A DNA stretch of 64,000 nucleotides, from positions 186,001 to 250,000 of the forward strand of contig NZ_MZMU01000018.1 of assembly GCF_004123835.1 (NCBI RefSeq). The letters are read 5' to 3'. Under the pieces are notes generated by a model. It did not search any database, had not been told where the DNA came from, and saw only the letters and a program-made list of their open reading frames with translations. This stretch comes from Rhizobium leguminosarum. GTDB taxonomy: Bacteria > Pseudomonadota > Alphaproteobacteria > Rhizobiales > Rhizobiaceae. Below are positions 9,166 through 17,168 of this stretch, one piece after another (position 1 is the first letter of the stretch; each line of letters begins with the position of its first letter). Made by a program: the position numbers and the translations under genes.

Positions 9166-9180
9166 GTTATCGTTATCGTA
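9166..9180. promoter_or_regulatory. Operator-like repeat, copy 3
   Basis: GTTATCGTTATCGTA. It lies 32 bases upstream of the regulator start, suggesting autoregulation and possible looping to copies 1 and 2. Confidence 0.6.
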
Positions 9181-9211
9181 AATTCCTGCCCCTTTTGATG
9201 AGACGATCCCG

Positions 9212-10219
9212 TTGAGCCGCCCCAAAGAGCCAGAATCCAAAATAACCATCGCCGATGTCGCCCGCGCCGCAGGGGTGTCGCCGATGACGGTATCTCGCGT
9301 GCTCAATGATCGGGGCGGAGCCAGTGCGGAGACCAGTCAGCGGATTATTTTAGCGGCGAGCGAACTCAATTACCGGCCCAATCCCTTTGCGCGCGGATTG
9401 CGGTCCGATCGATCGAAGGCCATCGGCCTTCTCGTTCCCGACATCACCAATCCGTTCTTTCCCGAAGTCATCAGGGGAGCCGAGGATGCCGCGAGCGCTG
9501 CCGGCTACAACCTGCTTCTGTCCAATGTCGTCGAGAACAGCAAGCGGGAGGAAGAACTCATCGAAACGCTGTTGCGGCACCGGGTCGACGGGATCATCGT
9601 CTGCAGCCCGCGACTGCCCGACGCTGCGCTTCACAAGGCCCTTGCGCCCCACCGTGCCGTGGTGCTCATCAACCGCGAGGCGCCCAACGAGGTCGCCGGA
9701 ACGATCGTCACCGACTACGAGACGGGAGCGTCGCGTGCCATCGACCATCTGGTCGAGCGCGGACGCCGCAGGATAGCGATCATCGCCGGGCCGCGCAGTT
9801 CGTTTGGCGGCAAGAGCCGGCTTGTCGGCTTTCGCAAGACGCTGGCGATCCACGGGCTCAAGGCACAGGGCATCGTTTATTGCGATCCGACCGCAGCGGG
9901 CGGGCAAACGGCCGCCGCGCAATTGCTGGCGGAAGCACCCGGTATCGATGCTCTTGTCTGCTACAACGACCTCAATGCGATCGGCGCCATGAAGGCCTGC
10001 CGGGCTGCCGGCGTTTCTATCCCCGGACAAATCGCCCTGATCGGTTTCGACGATATTCCGACTGCCGAACTGCTGTCCCCGGCGCTCACCACCTTGCGGG
10101 TGCAAAAACGCGAAATGGGGGAGGAAGCCGTGCGTCTGCTGCTCAGCCGCATCGCCACCAGAAACCGCCAGCACGGCATCGTCATCGTGCCCGAGCTCAT
10201 CGTCCGCGAAACGACATGA
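9212..10219 (+). CDS. LacI-family transcriptional regulator of the glycoside operon
   Basis: The 335-residue protein has an N-terminal LacI helix-turn-helix (TIADVARAAGVSPMTVSRVL, about residues 11-30) and the hinge segment LNYRPNPFARGLRS. A periplasmic-binding-protein-like sensor domain follows, beginning IGLLVPDITNPFF and containing ALVCYNDLNAIGAMKA and LIGFDDI. The start is a TTG at 9212, because no ATG or GTG in frame precedes the helix-turn-helix. It is divergent from the transporter/GH39 operon and precedes the fucosidase gene on the same strand. It probably represses both, with an imported saccharide as inducer. Confidence 0.9.
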   Translation: MSRPKEPESKITIADVARAAGVSPMTVSRVLNDRGGASAETSQRIILAASELNYRPNPFARGLRSDRSKAIGLLVPDITNPFFPEVIRGAEDAASAAGYNLLLSNVVENSKREEELIETLLRHRVDGIIVCSPRLPDAALHKALAPHRAVVLINREAPNEVAGTIVTDYETGASRAIDHLVERGRRRIAIIAGPRSSFGGKSRLVGFRKTLAIHGLKAQGIVYCDPTAAGGQTAAAQLLAEAPGIDALVCYNDLNAIGAMKACRAAGVSIPGQIALIGFDDIPTAELLSPALTTLRVQKREMGEEAVRLLLSRIATRNRQHGIVIVPELIVRETT

Positions 10220-10226
10220 ACGCCAC

Positions 10227-10276
10227 GGAGCATGATGCCGAAAAGTGTGAGCGGTTTTCGGACGACATCATGCTCC
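10227..10276. repeat. RIME-like rhizobial intergenic repeat
   Basis: This 50-bp element has inverted ends (GGAGCATGATG at 10227-10237 and CATCATGCTCC at 10266-10276) around an AAAGTGTGAGCGGTTTTCGG core. The same core in the opposite orientation is found at 43967-44020. Such palindromic elements are scattered between genes of Rhizobium genomes. Here it lies between the LacI gene and the fucosidase gene. Confidence 0.75.
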
Positions 10277-10309
10277 AACTCTTAAAGTTTGGAACAGGAG
10301 GAATATCCG

Positions 10310-11647
10310 ATGGATATCAACAATCTGCAGTCACTGGCCCTGCCTGAGGAGAAGAAGGCCTGGTTCGTTCACGACCGGTTCGGCATGTTCGTGCACTGGG
10401 GGCTTTATGCGCTGCCGGCACGCCATGAATGGGTCAAGAGCCGCGAAGAACTGAACGACGCCGACTACCAGAAATATTTCGATCATTTCGATCCCGATCT
10501 CTACGAGCCCCGCGAATGGGCCAGACGCGCGAAAGCTGCCGGCATGAAATATGTGGTGCTGACGACCAAGCACCATGAAGGCTTCTGCCTCTGGGATACC
10601 AAGGCCACCAACTTCAAGGTGACCAACACGCCTTATGGGCGGGATCTGCTAGGCCCGTTCGTCGACGCCTTCCGTGCGGAGGGCCTGAGGATCGGGTTCT
10701 ACTATTCGCTGATCGACTGGCATCATCCCGACTTCACCGTCGATCCGCGCCACCCGCAGCGCAATCATCCCGATGCGCTGAAAATCAATGAAGGCCGGGA
10801 CATGCAGCGTTATGCCGCCTTCATGCGCGAGCAGGTCCGCGAGTTGCTGACTGAGTTCGGCCAGATCGACATCATGTGGTTTGATTTCAGCTATCCGCAA
10901 TGGAAGCTCGGGGAGCTGGTCGGAAAGGGCCATCAGGATTGGGAAAGCGAGAAACTCGTGCGTCTGGTGCGCGAACTCGCCCCCGATATCATCATCAACA
11001 ACCGGCTCGATCTCGCCGGCCTGCAGCCCGACATCGTCACGCCGGAGCAATATATGCCGCGCGCCCGGCCGCTTCGCGATGGCAGGCGCGTCGTCTGGGA
11101 AGCGTGCCATACGCTCAGCGGTTCCTGGGGCTATCACCGCGACGAGGACACCTGGAAAAGCACGGAACAACTGGTGCAGATGCTGGTCGGTACCGTTGCC
11201 ATGGGCGGCAATCTGCTGATGAATGTCGGCCCAACGGCGCGTGGCACGCTCGACCACCGCGCGATTGCAGCCCTTGCCGCTTACGAGGAGTGGATGGCAC
11301 TGCACGAGCGCAGCATCGTCGGCTGCACCCAGTCCGACTTCCCCGCTCCGGCCGACTGCCGCCTGACCCAGAATGGCGATCGTCTCTACATCCACCTCTT
11401 CAACTGGCCCTATCGCCATCTGCATTTCGATGCGCTGGCAGGGAAAGTCGAATATGCGCAATTCCTGCATGATGGCAGTGAGGTCACCTGGCTGCGCCCG
11501 TCCGCCAATACCTTGTGGGCGAACACCCAGTTCCCCGTCGGTGAGGATCAAATGACATTCGTCCTGCCGGTGCGCCGACCTCAGATCGTGGTCCCGGTCA
11601 TCGAAGTCAAGCTCAAGGCGGGGAGCGCGGCTGGCATTCAGGATTGA
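10310..11647 (+). CDS. Alpha-L-fucosidase, GH29
   Basis: The 445-residue enzyme has the GH29 barrel with the hallmarks FGMFVHWGLYALPARHEW, TTKHHEGFCLWDT and QIDIMWFDFSYPQW. The Asp at residue 192 in WFDF is the expected nucleophile of this retaining family. TWKSTEQLVQMLVGTVAMGG with NLLMNVGP after it completes the pattern. A beta-sandwich C-terminal part follows. No signal peptide is visible, so the enzyme is likely cytoplasmic. The ATG at 10310 is chosen because of the ribosome-binding site AGGAGGA eight bases upstream; a TTG at 10289 is poorer. It would release fucose from oligosaccharides imported by the neighbouring transporter. A bifunctional alpha-fucosidase/galactosidase remains possible. 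Confidence 0.92.
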   Translation: MDINNLQSLALPEEKKAWFVHDRFGMFVHWGLYALPARHEWVKSREELNDADYQKYFDHFDPDLYEPREWARRAKAAGMKYVVLTTKHHEGFCLWDTKATNFKVTNTPYGRDLLGPFVDAFRAEGLRIGFYYSLIDWHHPDFTVDPRHPQRNHPDALKINEGRDMQRYAAFMREQVRELLTEFGQIDIMWFDFSYPQWKLGELVGKGHQDWESEKLVRLVRELAPDIIINNRLDLAGLQPDIVTPEQYMPRARPLRDGRRVVWEACHTLSGSWGYHRDEDTWKSTEQLVQMLVGTVAMGGNLLMNVGPTARGTLDHRAIAALAAYEEWMALHERSIVGCTQSDFPAPADCRLTQNGDRLYIHLFNWPYRHLHFDALAGKVEYAQFLHDGSEVTWLRPSANTLWANTQFPVGEDQMTFVLPVRRPQIVVPVIEVKLKAGSAAGIQD

Positions 11648-11735
11648 GATGCAGCTGGCATCACGACACGAAAGTGATGAATCAGTCCGACTTTTGAGAA
11701 CATGATCAAGCTGCGAGGACGAAAGCTTCACGCCG

Positions 11736-11760
11736 CGGCGGCCTGAGATCGAGGCCGCCG
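11736..11760 (+). terminator. Hairpin, possible terminator of the fucosidase transcript
   Basis: A perfect 9-bp stem, CGGCGGCCT and AGGCCGCCG, encloses a 7-base loop about 90 bases after the fucosidase stop. No long T-run follows, so intrinsic termination is uncertain. Confidence 0.45.
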
Positions 11761-11768
11761 TTCGGGGT

Positions 11769-11880
11769 TCAGATATTATCGCCGGTGAGACTGACGTGCT
11801 GCCAGCCGAGCGGGGTAACGTGCTTGATGACCTCGGACGGGTGTGGCGATGCCTTCCCGGTTAAGCTCGGCAAAGCCCAA
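11769..11880 (-). pseudogene. Tn3-family transposase C-terminal remnant
   Basis: Read on the minus strand, the codons ending at 11769 give SEVIKHVTPLGWQHVSLTGD then NI and stop. This matches the C-terminus of Tn3-family transposases (SPLGWEHINLTGDY). The preceding part (ELNREGIAT) is in the next frame, so a frameshift separates the two. Only about 35 codons survive. This marks an old transposon end between the fucosidase and the serine hydrolase gene. Confidence 0.7.
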
Positions 11881-11961
11881 TGGAATTTCGCGCCAGGATC
11901 GGCTAGCAATGACCACTCGAATAAATTGCAGCAAGATCCTCAAGTACATGGAGCAACGATA

Positions 11962-13062
11962 GTGGTGAGCACGACACCGACCATCGCGTATGGAAAGCAT
12001 ACCGACCTACAGATTGCTGCCTCGGGCGAGACAGGATTCAAGTCCGATCCGGTAAAACGCTTTGACGATTTGGAGAAAAGCGGAAGGCTTGCGGGCCTGC
12101 ACGGGGTTGTAGCCCTTCGCGGCGGTCGTATCGTCTTCGAGCGGTATATCGACGGCAACGATATGAAGTGGGGGCAGCCACTCGGGAATGTCAGATTCGG
12201 GCTGGACACGCTCCACGATATCAGGTCCGTCACGAAAAGCATCGTCGGTCTGCTCTATGGCATCGCACTTGAAGAGGGTCGCGTGCCAGCGCTTGATGAG
12301 CCAATCGTCGCGCAGTTTCCCGAATACCCCGACCTTGCCGGTGACCCGCAGCGCAAACGCCTGACCATCCGACATGCCTTGTCGATGACGCTTGCTATGG
12401 AGTGGAACGAAAATGCCCCCTATACCGATGCGGCCAACAGCGAGATCGCCATGGAGCAGGCGCAGGATCGCTATCGCTTCATCCTAGATCGCCCGATCCT
12501 TACGGAGCCCGGACGCGGATGGATCTACAGTGGCGGGGCTGTTGCACTGCTTGGCAAGATCATTGAGCGAGGCACCGGTCAATCCTTGCCGGCATTCGCA
12601 AGCGAAAAGCTGTTCTCCCCTCTCGGGATCGACACCATCGAGTGGATCCGGGGCCAAGACGGCAAAGCGTCGGCCGCATCGGGGCTGCGGATGACACCAC
12701 GCTCGCTTGCTCGAATTGGGCAGATGATATTGGACGGTGGCAGATCTGACGGTCGTTCTGTCGTTCCCAAATCCTGGCTTGACCAGAGTTTCCAGCCCGC
12801 CGCTATAGTCGATATCGGTTGGCCGGGAATGCATTACGGCTATCTGTGGTATGTGGGCGAGGAAGCCATTACAGATAAGACAGGGACCTATGGCGAGCGC
12901 TTTGTGGCCGGAATTGGGAATGGCGGGCAGCGGCTGTTTGTTTTCCCGGGTCTTAACTTCGTCCTTTCCATTACTACAGGCAATTACGATTCTCCCGACC
13001 AATGGCGAGCACCTGCTGCCCTGCTGTACGAGGTATTTTTGCCCAGCCTGACAGCCAGTTGA
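11962..13062 (+). CDS. Serine hydrolase of the beta-lactamase/penicillin-binding superfamily (class C type)
   Basis: The 366-residue protein contains the SxxK motif in DIRSVTKSIVGLLYG (Ser89 and Lys92 from the GTG start). It also has a YSGGAVALLG segment at the position of the YxN motif. Such proteins are commonly esterases or D-amino peptidases rather than true beta-lactamases. There is no signal peptide. The GTG at 11962 has a GGAG eight bases upstream. The frame stays open to an ATG at 11785, but that part overlaps the Tn3 remnant and looks non-native. The original N-terminus may have been altered when the transposon arrived. The substrate is unknown. Confidence 0.7.
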   Translation: MVSTTPTIAYGKHTDLQIAASGETGFKSDPVKRFDDLEKSGRLAGLHGVVALRGGRIVFERYIDGNDMKWGQPLGNVRFGLDTLHDIRSVTKSIVGLLYGIALEEGRVPALDEPIVAQFPEYPDLAGDPQRKRLTIRHALSMTLAMEWNENAPYTDAANSEIAMEQAQDRYRFILDRPILTEPGRGWIYSGGAVALLGKIIERGTGQSLPAFASEKLFSPLGIDTIEWIRGQDGKASAASGLRMTPRSLARIGQMILDGGRSDGRSVVPKSWLDQSFQPAAIVDIGWPGMHYGYLWYVGEEAITDKTGTYGERFVAGIGNGGQRLFVFPGLNFVLSITTGNYDSPDQWRAPAALLYEVFLPSLTAS

Positions 13063-13145
13063 AAACCGGTGCTGCCTGAGCGGGCGGGAGATGGTGCCCG
13101 TTCAGATAAACGGCTCGGTCGGTCCCGCCGGATGCCGACAGTGGC

Positions 13146-13889
13146 TTACGGATTGGCTTCGGTGGTTTCCACGAAAAGCTGGTTGAGTTGCTTCATATCG
13201 AGTGCATGGGCGCGCTTTCTAAGGGCAACGGCCTGTTTGAGCGTTGCAAGGTTGTCTGTTGTCTCTATGAGATGGGCATCGGCGACGAGCATCTCCGCTT
13301 CAATCCTTCCCTGCTCTCTCAACTGCCAGACATCCCTGACGCGAAATTGAACCATTATCACGCCGAAGAGTGCGACGAGCGCGGAGGCCGTCATTGGCAG
13401 CCATTTGGGGACAACTGGGCCATAGGCCGAAAACAACGATGAGAGACCGCTCAAAACGATGATCCCCAATGTGAGGAAATTCCAGAGATGCTGACTGACC
13501 TTAGAGGAGCGCGCATAGCCGTTTCGATGTATTCGAAGGTCACGCAAAGTCTGCCTTTTGGTCTCGACTGCGTCCGATGGAAGCATGCTTTCGGCTCGCT
13601 CTTGCTCGATCTCCCGTCTTGCCGCCAAAACCACATTGATGGCGGCGATAATTATCCCGAAAGTAATCATGAACCAGGCAATGTAGTGCAAAGGGACTTT
13701 ATCGAGAATGATATTTGGAAAAAACTCAGGTTGAAAAAACTCAATTAAAGCGCCAAGCGATATCAAGAATACCGACAAGACAACCACTGTGATCGAAAGC
13801 ATCGATGCTATATTTCTATATCTTCCCGGCAGTGTCATTTTCCGCTGTTGAGCAGGGTCATCGTCCTCCTTTCTGAACAAATCCATCAT
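13146..13889 (-). CDS. Membrane protein with two pairs of transmembrane helices (unknown function)
   Basis: The 247-residue protein has hydrophobic segments at about residues 28-48 (IASMLSITVVVLSVFLISLG), 66-87, 135-155 and 165-183. A charged cytoplasmic stretch lies between the pairs, and a helical, charged C-terminus ends in ETTEANP. The ATG at 13889 has GAGGATAGG in front of it. The arrangement recalls DUF4231/SLATT-like membrane proteins, but no clear signature confirms this. It is convergent with the serine hydrolase and has no obvious partner. Confidence 0.6.
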   Translation of the reverse strand: MMDLFRKEDDDPAQQRKMTLPGRYRNIASMLSITVVVLSVFLISLGALIEFFQPEFFPNIILDKVPLHYIAWFMITFGIIIAAINVVLAARREIEQERAESMLPSDAVETKRQTLRDLRIHRNGYARSSKVSQHLWNFLTLGIIVLSGLSSLFSAYGPVVPKWLPMTASALVALFGVIMVQFRVRDVWQLREQGRIEAEMLVADAHLIETTDNLATLKQAVALRKRAHALDMKQLNQLFVETTEANP

Positions 13890-14088
13890 CCTATCCTCGT
13901 GACTATAGGTTTGATCATAGTCAATCGTGTAGCACGCCAGAAAGCAAGTAACGTTTCTGAATGAATACTTAACGCATCGAATTGCCGGCAGCCCTCGGTC
14001 CGGTCGATACGTCCGATGCCGCGAGAAACGGCCCACCATATCGCGAATGTGCAGGAGGGTAGCCTCCGCCTCCTGACCCCCAGTCGTT

Positions 14089-14793
14089 TCAGGTTATGCT
14101 GATCGCCAGCGGTCGGTCGAGATCGCGGGCAATATATTCCTGGATCTGGCGGACGATCTGCGCGGCGTGCGCGATCGCCAGACGGTCGGCCCGCTCGGCG
14201 TCGCCAGCCTCGATCGCGGCGATGATCTCCTCATGCTCGTCGACATACTGGCGCGGCAGACGGTCGTCGAATGTCGAGTAGTACAGGCGAAGAATGCGCC
14301 GGCCTTCGTCGAGCAGCCTGGCGAAGAAGGCCGTGTAATAGGAATTGCCGGCAAGCTCGGCGATCGCCACGTGAAATTCGCGGTTCGCCTCGATCATCGC
14401 ATAGGCGTCGCGCGCGGCAACGGCGGCGGCGAAGTCCTTCTGATGCAGGCGGATGGTCTTCATGATGTCGCCATCTCGCCGCTGCGCGGCCCCGCGCGTC
14501 GTAACCCGGTACATCAGTGTCAGTGCTTCGAAATAGGTGGGCAGGCTTGCGAAATCGATCGTCGCAACGATCGTGTTCCTGTTCGGCAGGGTCGTGACCA
14601 GCCCGTCGGCTGCGAGCCGCAACAGCGCTTCGCGAATGGGGGTCCTCGACATCCTGAAGCGCTCCGACAGCCGCACTTCATCGAGCGGACTGCCAGGTTC
14701 CAGCGCCATCGACAGGATTTCCCGGCGCAGCGTGACGTAAACGCTCTGCGTGCCGGAACCGCGCACCCGCACATTCTCCACGTCGTCCTGCAT
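14089..14793 (-). CDS. GntR-family (FCD type) transcriptional regulator
   Basis: The 234-residue protein has an N-terminal winged helix (VRLSERFRMSRTPIREALLR, about residues 40-60). An all-helical FCD ligand-binding domain follows, with the conserved REFHVAIAELAGN segment and a late DEHEEIIAAIEAGDAERADR repeat. The ATG at 14793 follows a GGGGAGGG. It is divergent from the aldolase gene at 14942 and probably controls it; FCD regulators usually sense organic acids or sugar acids. Confidence 0.88.
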   Translation of the reverse strand: MQDDVENVRVRGSGTQSVYVTLRREILSMALEPGSPLDEVRLSERFRMSRTPIREALLRLAADGLVTTLPNRNTIVATIDFASLPTYFEALTLMYRVTTRGAAQRRDGDIMKTIRLHQKDFAAAVAARDAYAMIEANREFHVAIAELAGNSYYTAFFARLLDEGRRILRLYYSTFDDRLPRQYVDEHEEIIAAIEAGDAERADRLAIAHAAQIVRQIQEYIARDLDRPLAISIT

Positions 14794-14941
14794 CCATCCC
14801 TCCCCTGACATCAGAGCCTTGTATTGCGTTTCGGCCGATTCCCGCAACGGCGGTCTTCCTGCCTTCAATTTCAGAATCCAGACGATTGAATCTTGTCGAC
14901 AGTTTGTATATAACGCAACCGATTTCAACGGGGTTTGATCG

Positions 14942-15853
14942 ATGACAACAGGATGGAAGGGCGTATTTCCCGCCGTAACGACACAATTCAACGAAGATCT
15001 TTCCGTGGATCTGACTGCCACCCAGCGTGTCCAGGACGCGCTCGTGAACGACGGTGTCAACGGGCTGATCGTCATGGGCACATGCGGCGAGAACAATTCG
15101 CTCGATCCCGATGAGAAGCGCACGATCCTGAAAGCCGCCGTCGAGGTCGTCAACGGCCGCGTACCCGTCGTCACCGGCGTGTCCGAATTCGACACGCGCC
15201 GTGCCGTCGCCTATGCCCGCGATGCCGAAAAGCTCGGCGCCGACGGCCTGATGCTGCTGCCGGCCATGGTTTATGTGCCGAAGCCGGAAGAGCTGATCGC
15301 GCATTTCCGCACCGTCGCCGAAGCGACCTCGCTGCCGATTATGCTCTACAACAACCCGCCGGCCTACCGCGTCAACATCGGCGCCGATGTGCTGAAGGTG
15401 CTTGCCGACGTGCCGAACATCAAGGCCGTCAAGGAAAGCGCACCGGATCCGCGCCGCTTCACCGATCTCATCAACGAATTCGGCGATCGTTTCGATATCT
15501 TCGCCGGCCTTGACGACGTTGCGCTCGAAGGCCTGATGCTCGGCGCCAAGGGCTGGGTCTCCGGCCTGACCAGCGCCTTCCCGGAGGAATCCGTGCAGCT
15601 GGTTGCCGCCGCCGAACGCGGCGACTGGGAAGAGGCCCGCAAAATCTATCGCTGGTTCATGCCGCTTCTGCACCTCGATGCCGAACACGACCTCGTGCAG
15701 TCGATCAAGCTTGCCGAGCAGATCATGGGCCGCGGCTCTGAGCGCGTCCGCCTGCCGCGCCTGCCGCTTTCGGGCGCCCGCCGCGCCGAAGTCACCGCCA
15801 TGGTCGAGAAGGCCGCCGCCACGCGTCCCTCGAAGATTCGCCAGGCTGCCTGA
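14942..15853 (+). CDS. Dihydrodipicolinate synthase/N-acetylneuraminate lyase family enzyme
   Basis: The 303-residue class I aldolase-type barrel has GTCGENNSL in the substrate loop, LYNNPPAY with Tyr136, and the Schiff-base lysine Lys164 in KAVKESAPD. Members either condense pyruvate with an aldehyde (DapA), cleave keto-sugar acids, or dehydrate them (for example 2-keto-3-deoxy-arabonate or 5-dehydro-4-deoxy-glucarate dehydratase). Its own FCD regulator and the surrounding sugar loci suggest a catabolic role in keto-deoxy sugar acid breakdown rather than lysine synthesis. Confidence 0.85.
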   Translation: MTTGWKGVFPAVTTQFNEDLSVDLTATQRVQDALVNDGVNGLIVMGTCGENNSLDPDEKRTILKAAVEVVNGRVPVVTGVSEFDTRRAVAYARDAEKLGADGLMLLPAMVYVPKPEELIAHFRTVAEATSLPIMLYNNPPAYRVNIGADVLKVLADVPNIKAVKESAPDPRRFTDLINEFGDRFDIFAGLDDVALEGLMLGAKGWVSGLTSAFPEESVQLVAAAERGDWEEARKIYRWFMPLLHLDAEHDLVQSIKLAEQIMGRGSERVRLPRLPLSGARRAEVTAMVEKAAATRPSKIRQAA

Positions 15854-15957
15854 AACAACTGGGCCGGCAAACGCGGATAGCTGCTGCCGGCCTTTCTATC
15901 TCTCGCCACTTTCAGGTGAGAGCCAGCCACGCTCGATCGCGGCAGACACTCCGACCA

Positions 15958-17025
15958 TCAGCCTTGCTTCATATCCGTGCCGCTGCCGGAACGGGTCAGG
16001 CTGTTGCGGCTGACCAGTGACGGTATCTGGAAAATATGCTCGGAAGCGGTGCGGCCTTCTATTCTGGAAATGAGGGCTCGGGTTGCGACCTGACCGAGTT
16101 CCCTGCCCGACTGATCGATGCTTGCGAGATTGACGAGGCCGAGTGCTGCGGTCGGCGAATTGTCGTATCCGATGACGGCGAGATCTTCGGGGACGCGCAC
16201 GCCCATCTCCATAGCCAGGCTCAGAAGGGTGATCGCGTCGAGATCGCTCCAGCAGAATACGGCGCGCGGCCTGTCCTTCCTCGATAGGAATTTTCGCATC
16301 GCCTCTTCCCGCTTTGGCGAGGCTATCGGAATTTTGCCGATCGCTGGCGAGGAGCCGAGCCCGCCACGCTGCATCGCCCGGCGAAACCCGATCTCACGCT
16401 GGCGGACGACGGAGACCGCGTGCCCCTGGCGCTCGCCAAGGCTGAGCATCTCGATATCGCGATAGCCGCAGGCAAGAAGCGCTTCGACGGCGATCTCGGC
16501 GCCGCGCTGATCGTCTGCGTTGACGGTATCGAAGGCCGTAGCGCTGGCATCGTGGTAACCGACCGCGACGATCGGTATCTGGACTGCGAACTTTGCGAGG
16601 ATCTCCGAGGGCAAGCGCGGCGCAACGAGGATCAGGCCGTCCATCTTGTAGTCGATCATCGACTCGATCAACGACGTCTCCAGCTGCACGCGCGCATCGC
16701 TGACGCCGATCATCGCCTGGTAGTGCGAAGGCCCAAGCACCTCGTTCACGCCGGCAATCACCTCCGGAAGGAAGGGATTGCGAATGTCGATCAGGAGCAC
16801 GCCGATGGTGAAGCTTCGGCCGCGCAGCCCCCTGGCTGCCCGCGACGGGCGATATGCGAGCGCCTCGATGGCATCCGTCACCTTTGCGCGCAACGCGTCA
16901 CTCACCCCGTAGGCGTTGCGCATCACCTTGGAAACCGCTGCGACCGATACGCCTGCATGGGTTGCCACGGTCCGGATCGTCACGCGATCGTTTCGTTGCG
17001 GCTTTTGTTTGTCTTCGATGGGCAT
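15958..17025 (-). CDS. LacI-family transcriptional regulator of the rhamnoside locus
   Basis: The 355-residue protein has the helix-turn-helix TIRTVATHAGVSVAAVSKVM near residues 17-36, hinge ALAYRPSRAARGLRG, and a sugar-sensor domain (IGVLLIDIRNPFLPEVIAGV and later IGYDNS). The ATG at 17025 is used; a longer frame reaches 17091 but enters the operator region. It is divergent from the GH78 gene, with a perfect inverted repeat between them, and is the likely repressor of that operon. Confidence 0.9.
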   Translation of the reverse strand: MPIEDKQKPQRNDRVTIRTVATHAGVSVAAVSKVMRNAYGVSDALRAKVTDAIEALAYRPSRAARGLRGRSFTIGVLLIDIRNPFLPEVIAGVNEVLGPSHYQAMIGVSDARVQLETSLIESMIDYKMDGLILVAPRLPSEILAKFAVQIPIVAVGYHDASATAFDTVNADDQRGAEIAVEALLACGYRDIEMLSLGERQGHAVSVVRQREIGFRRAMQRGGLGSSPAIGKIPIASPKREEAMRKFLSRKDRPRAVFCWSDLDAITLLSLAMEMGVRVPEDLAVIGYDNSPTAALGLVNLASIDQSGRELGQVATRALISRIEGRTASEHIFQIPSLVSRNSLTRSGSGTDMKQG

Positions 17026-17120
17026 GAAATCTCTGGCTTGCGGCTGCGAGTCGTCAACAGCGCCCGCGGAACCACCATGGCAGACTGGCAATGAAATTTC
17101 TATTGCGCTTCCGAAGAAAA

Positions 17121-17150
17121 TGTAGAACGTTATATGGAGAACGTTCTACA
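17121..17150. promoter_or_regulatory. Operator: perfect 11-bp inverted repeat
   Basis: TGTAGAACGTT (17121-17131) and AACGTTCTACA (17140-17150) are exact reverse complements separated by 8 bases. Each arm also contains an AACGTT centre typical of LacI-family operators, so two overlapping sites may exist. The repeat ends 19 bases before the GH78 start codon, a repression position. Confidence 0.75.
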
Positions 17151-17168
17151 ACTCGTCGGGAGGACTTG

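Noticed and set aside
11785..11961. Longer start of the serine hydrolase at 11785
   Set aside because: The extension runs antisense through Tn3 transposase sequence and does not resemble the hydrolase family. The GTG at 11962 has a suitable GGAG.
11962..13062. Calling the SxxK protein an antibiotic-resistance beta-lactamase
   Set aside because: It lacks a signal peptide and has only the general SxxK and YSG motifs; the superfamily is mostly esterases and peptidases, so a resistance role is not supported.
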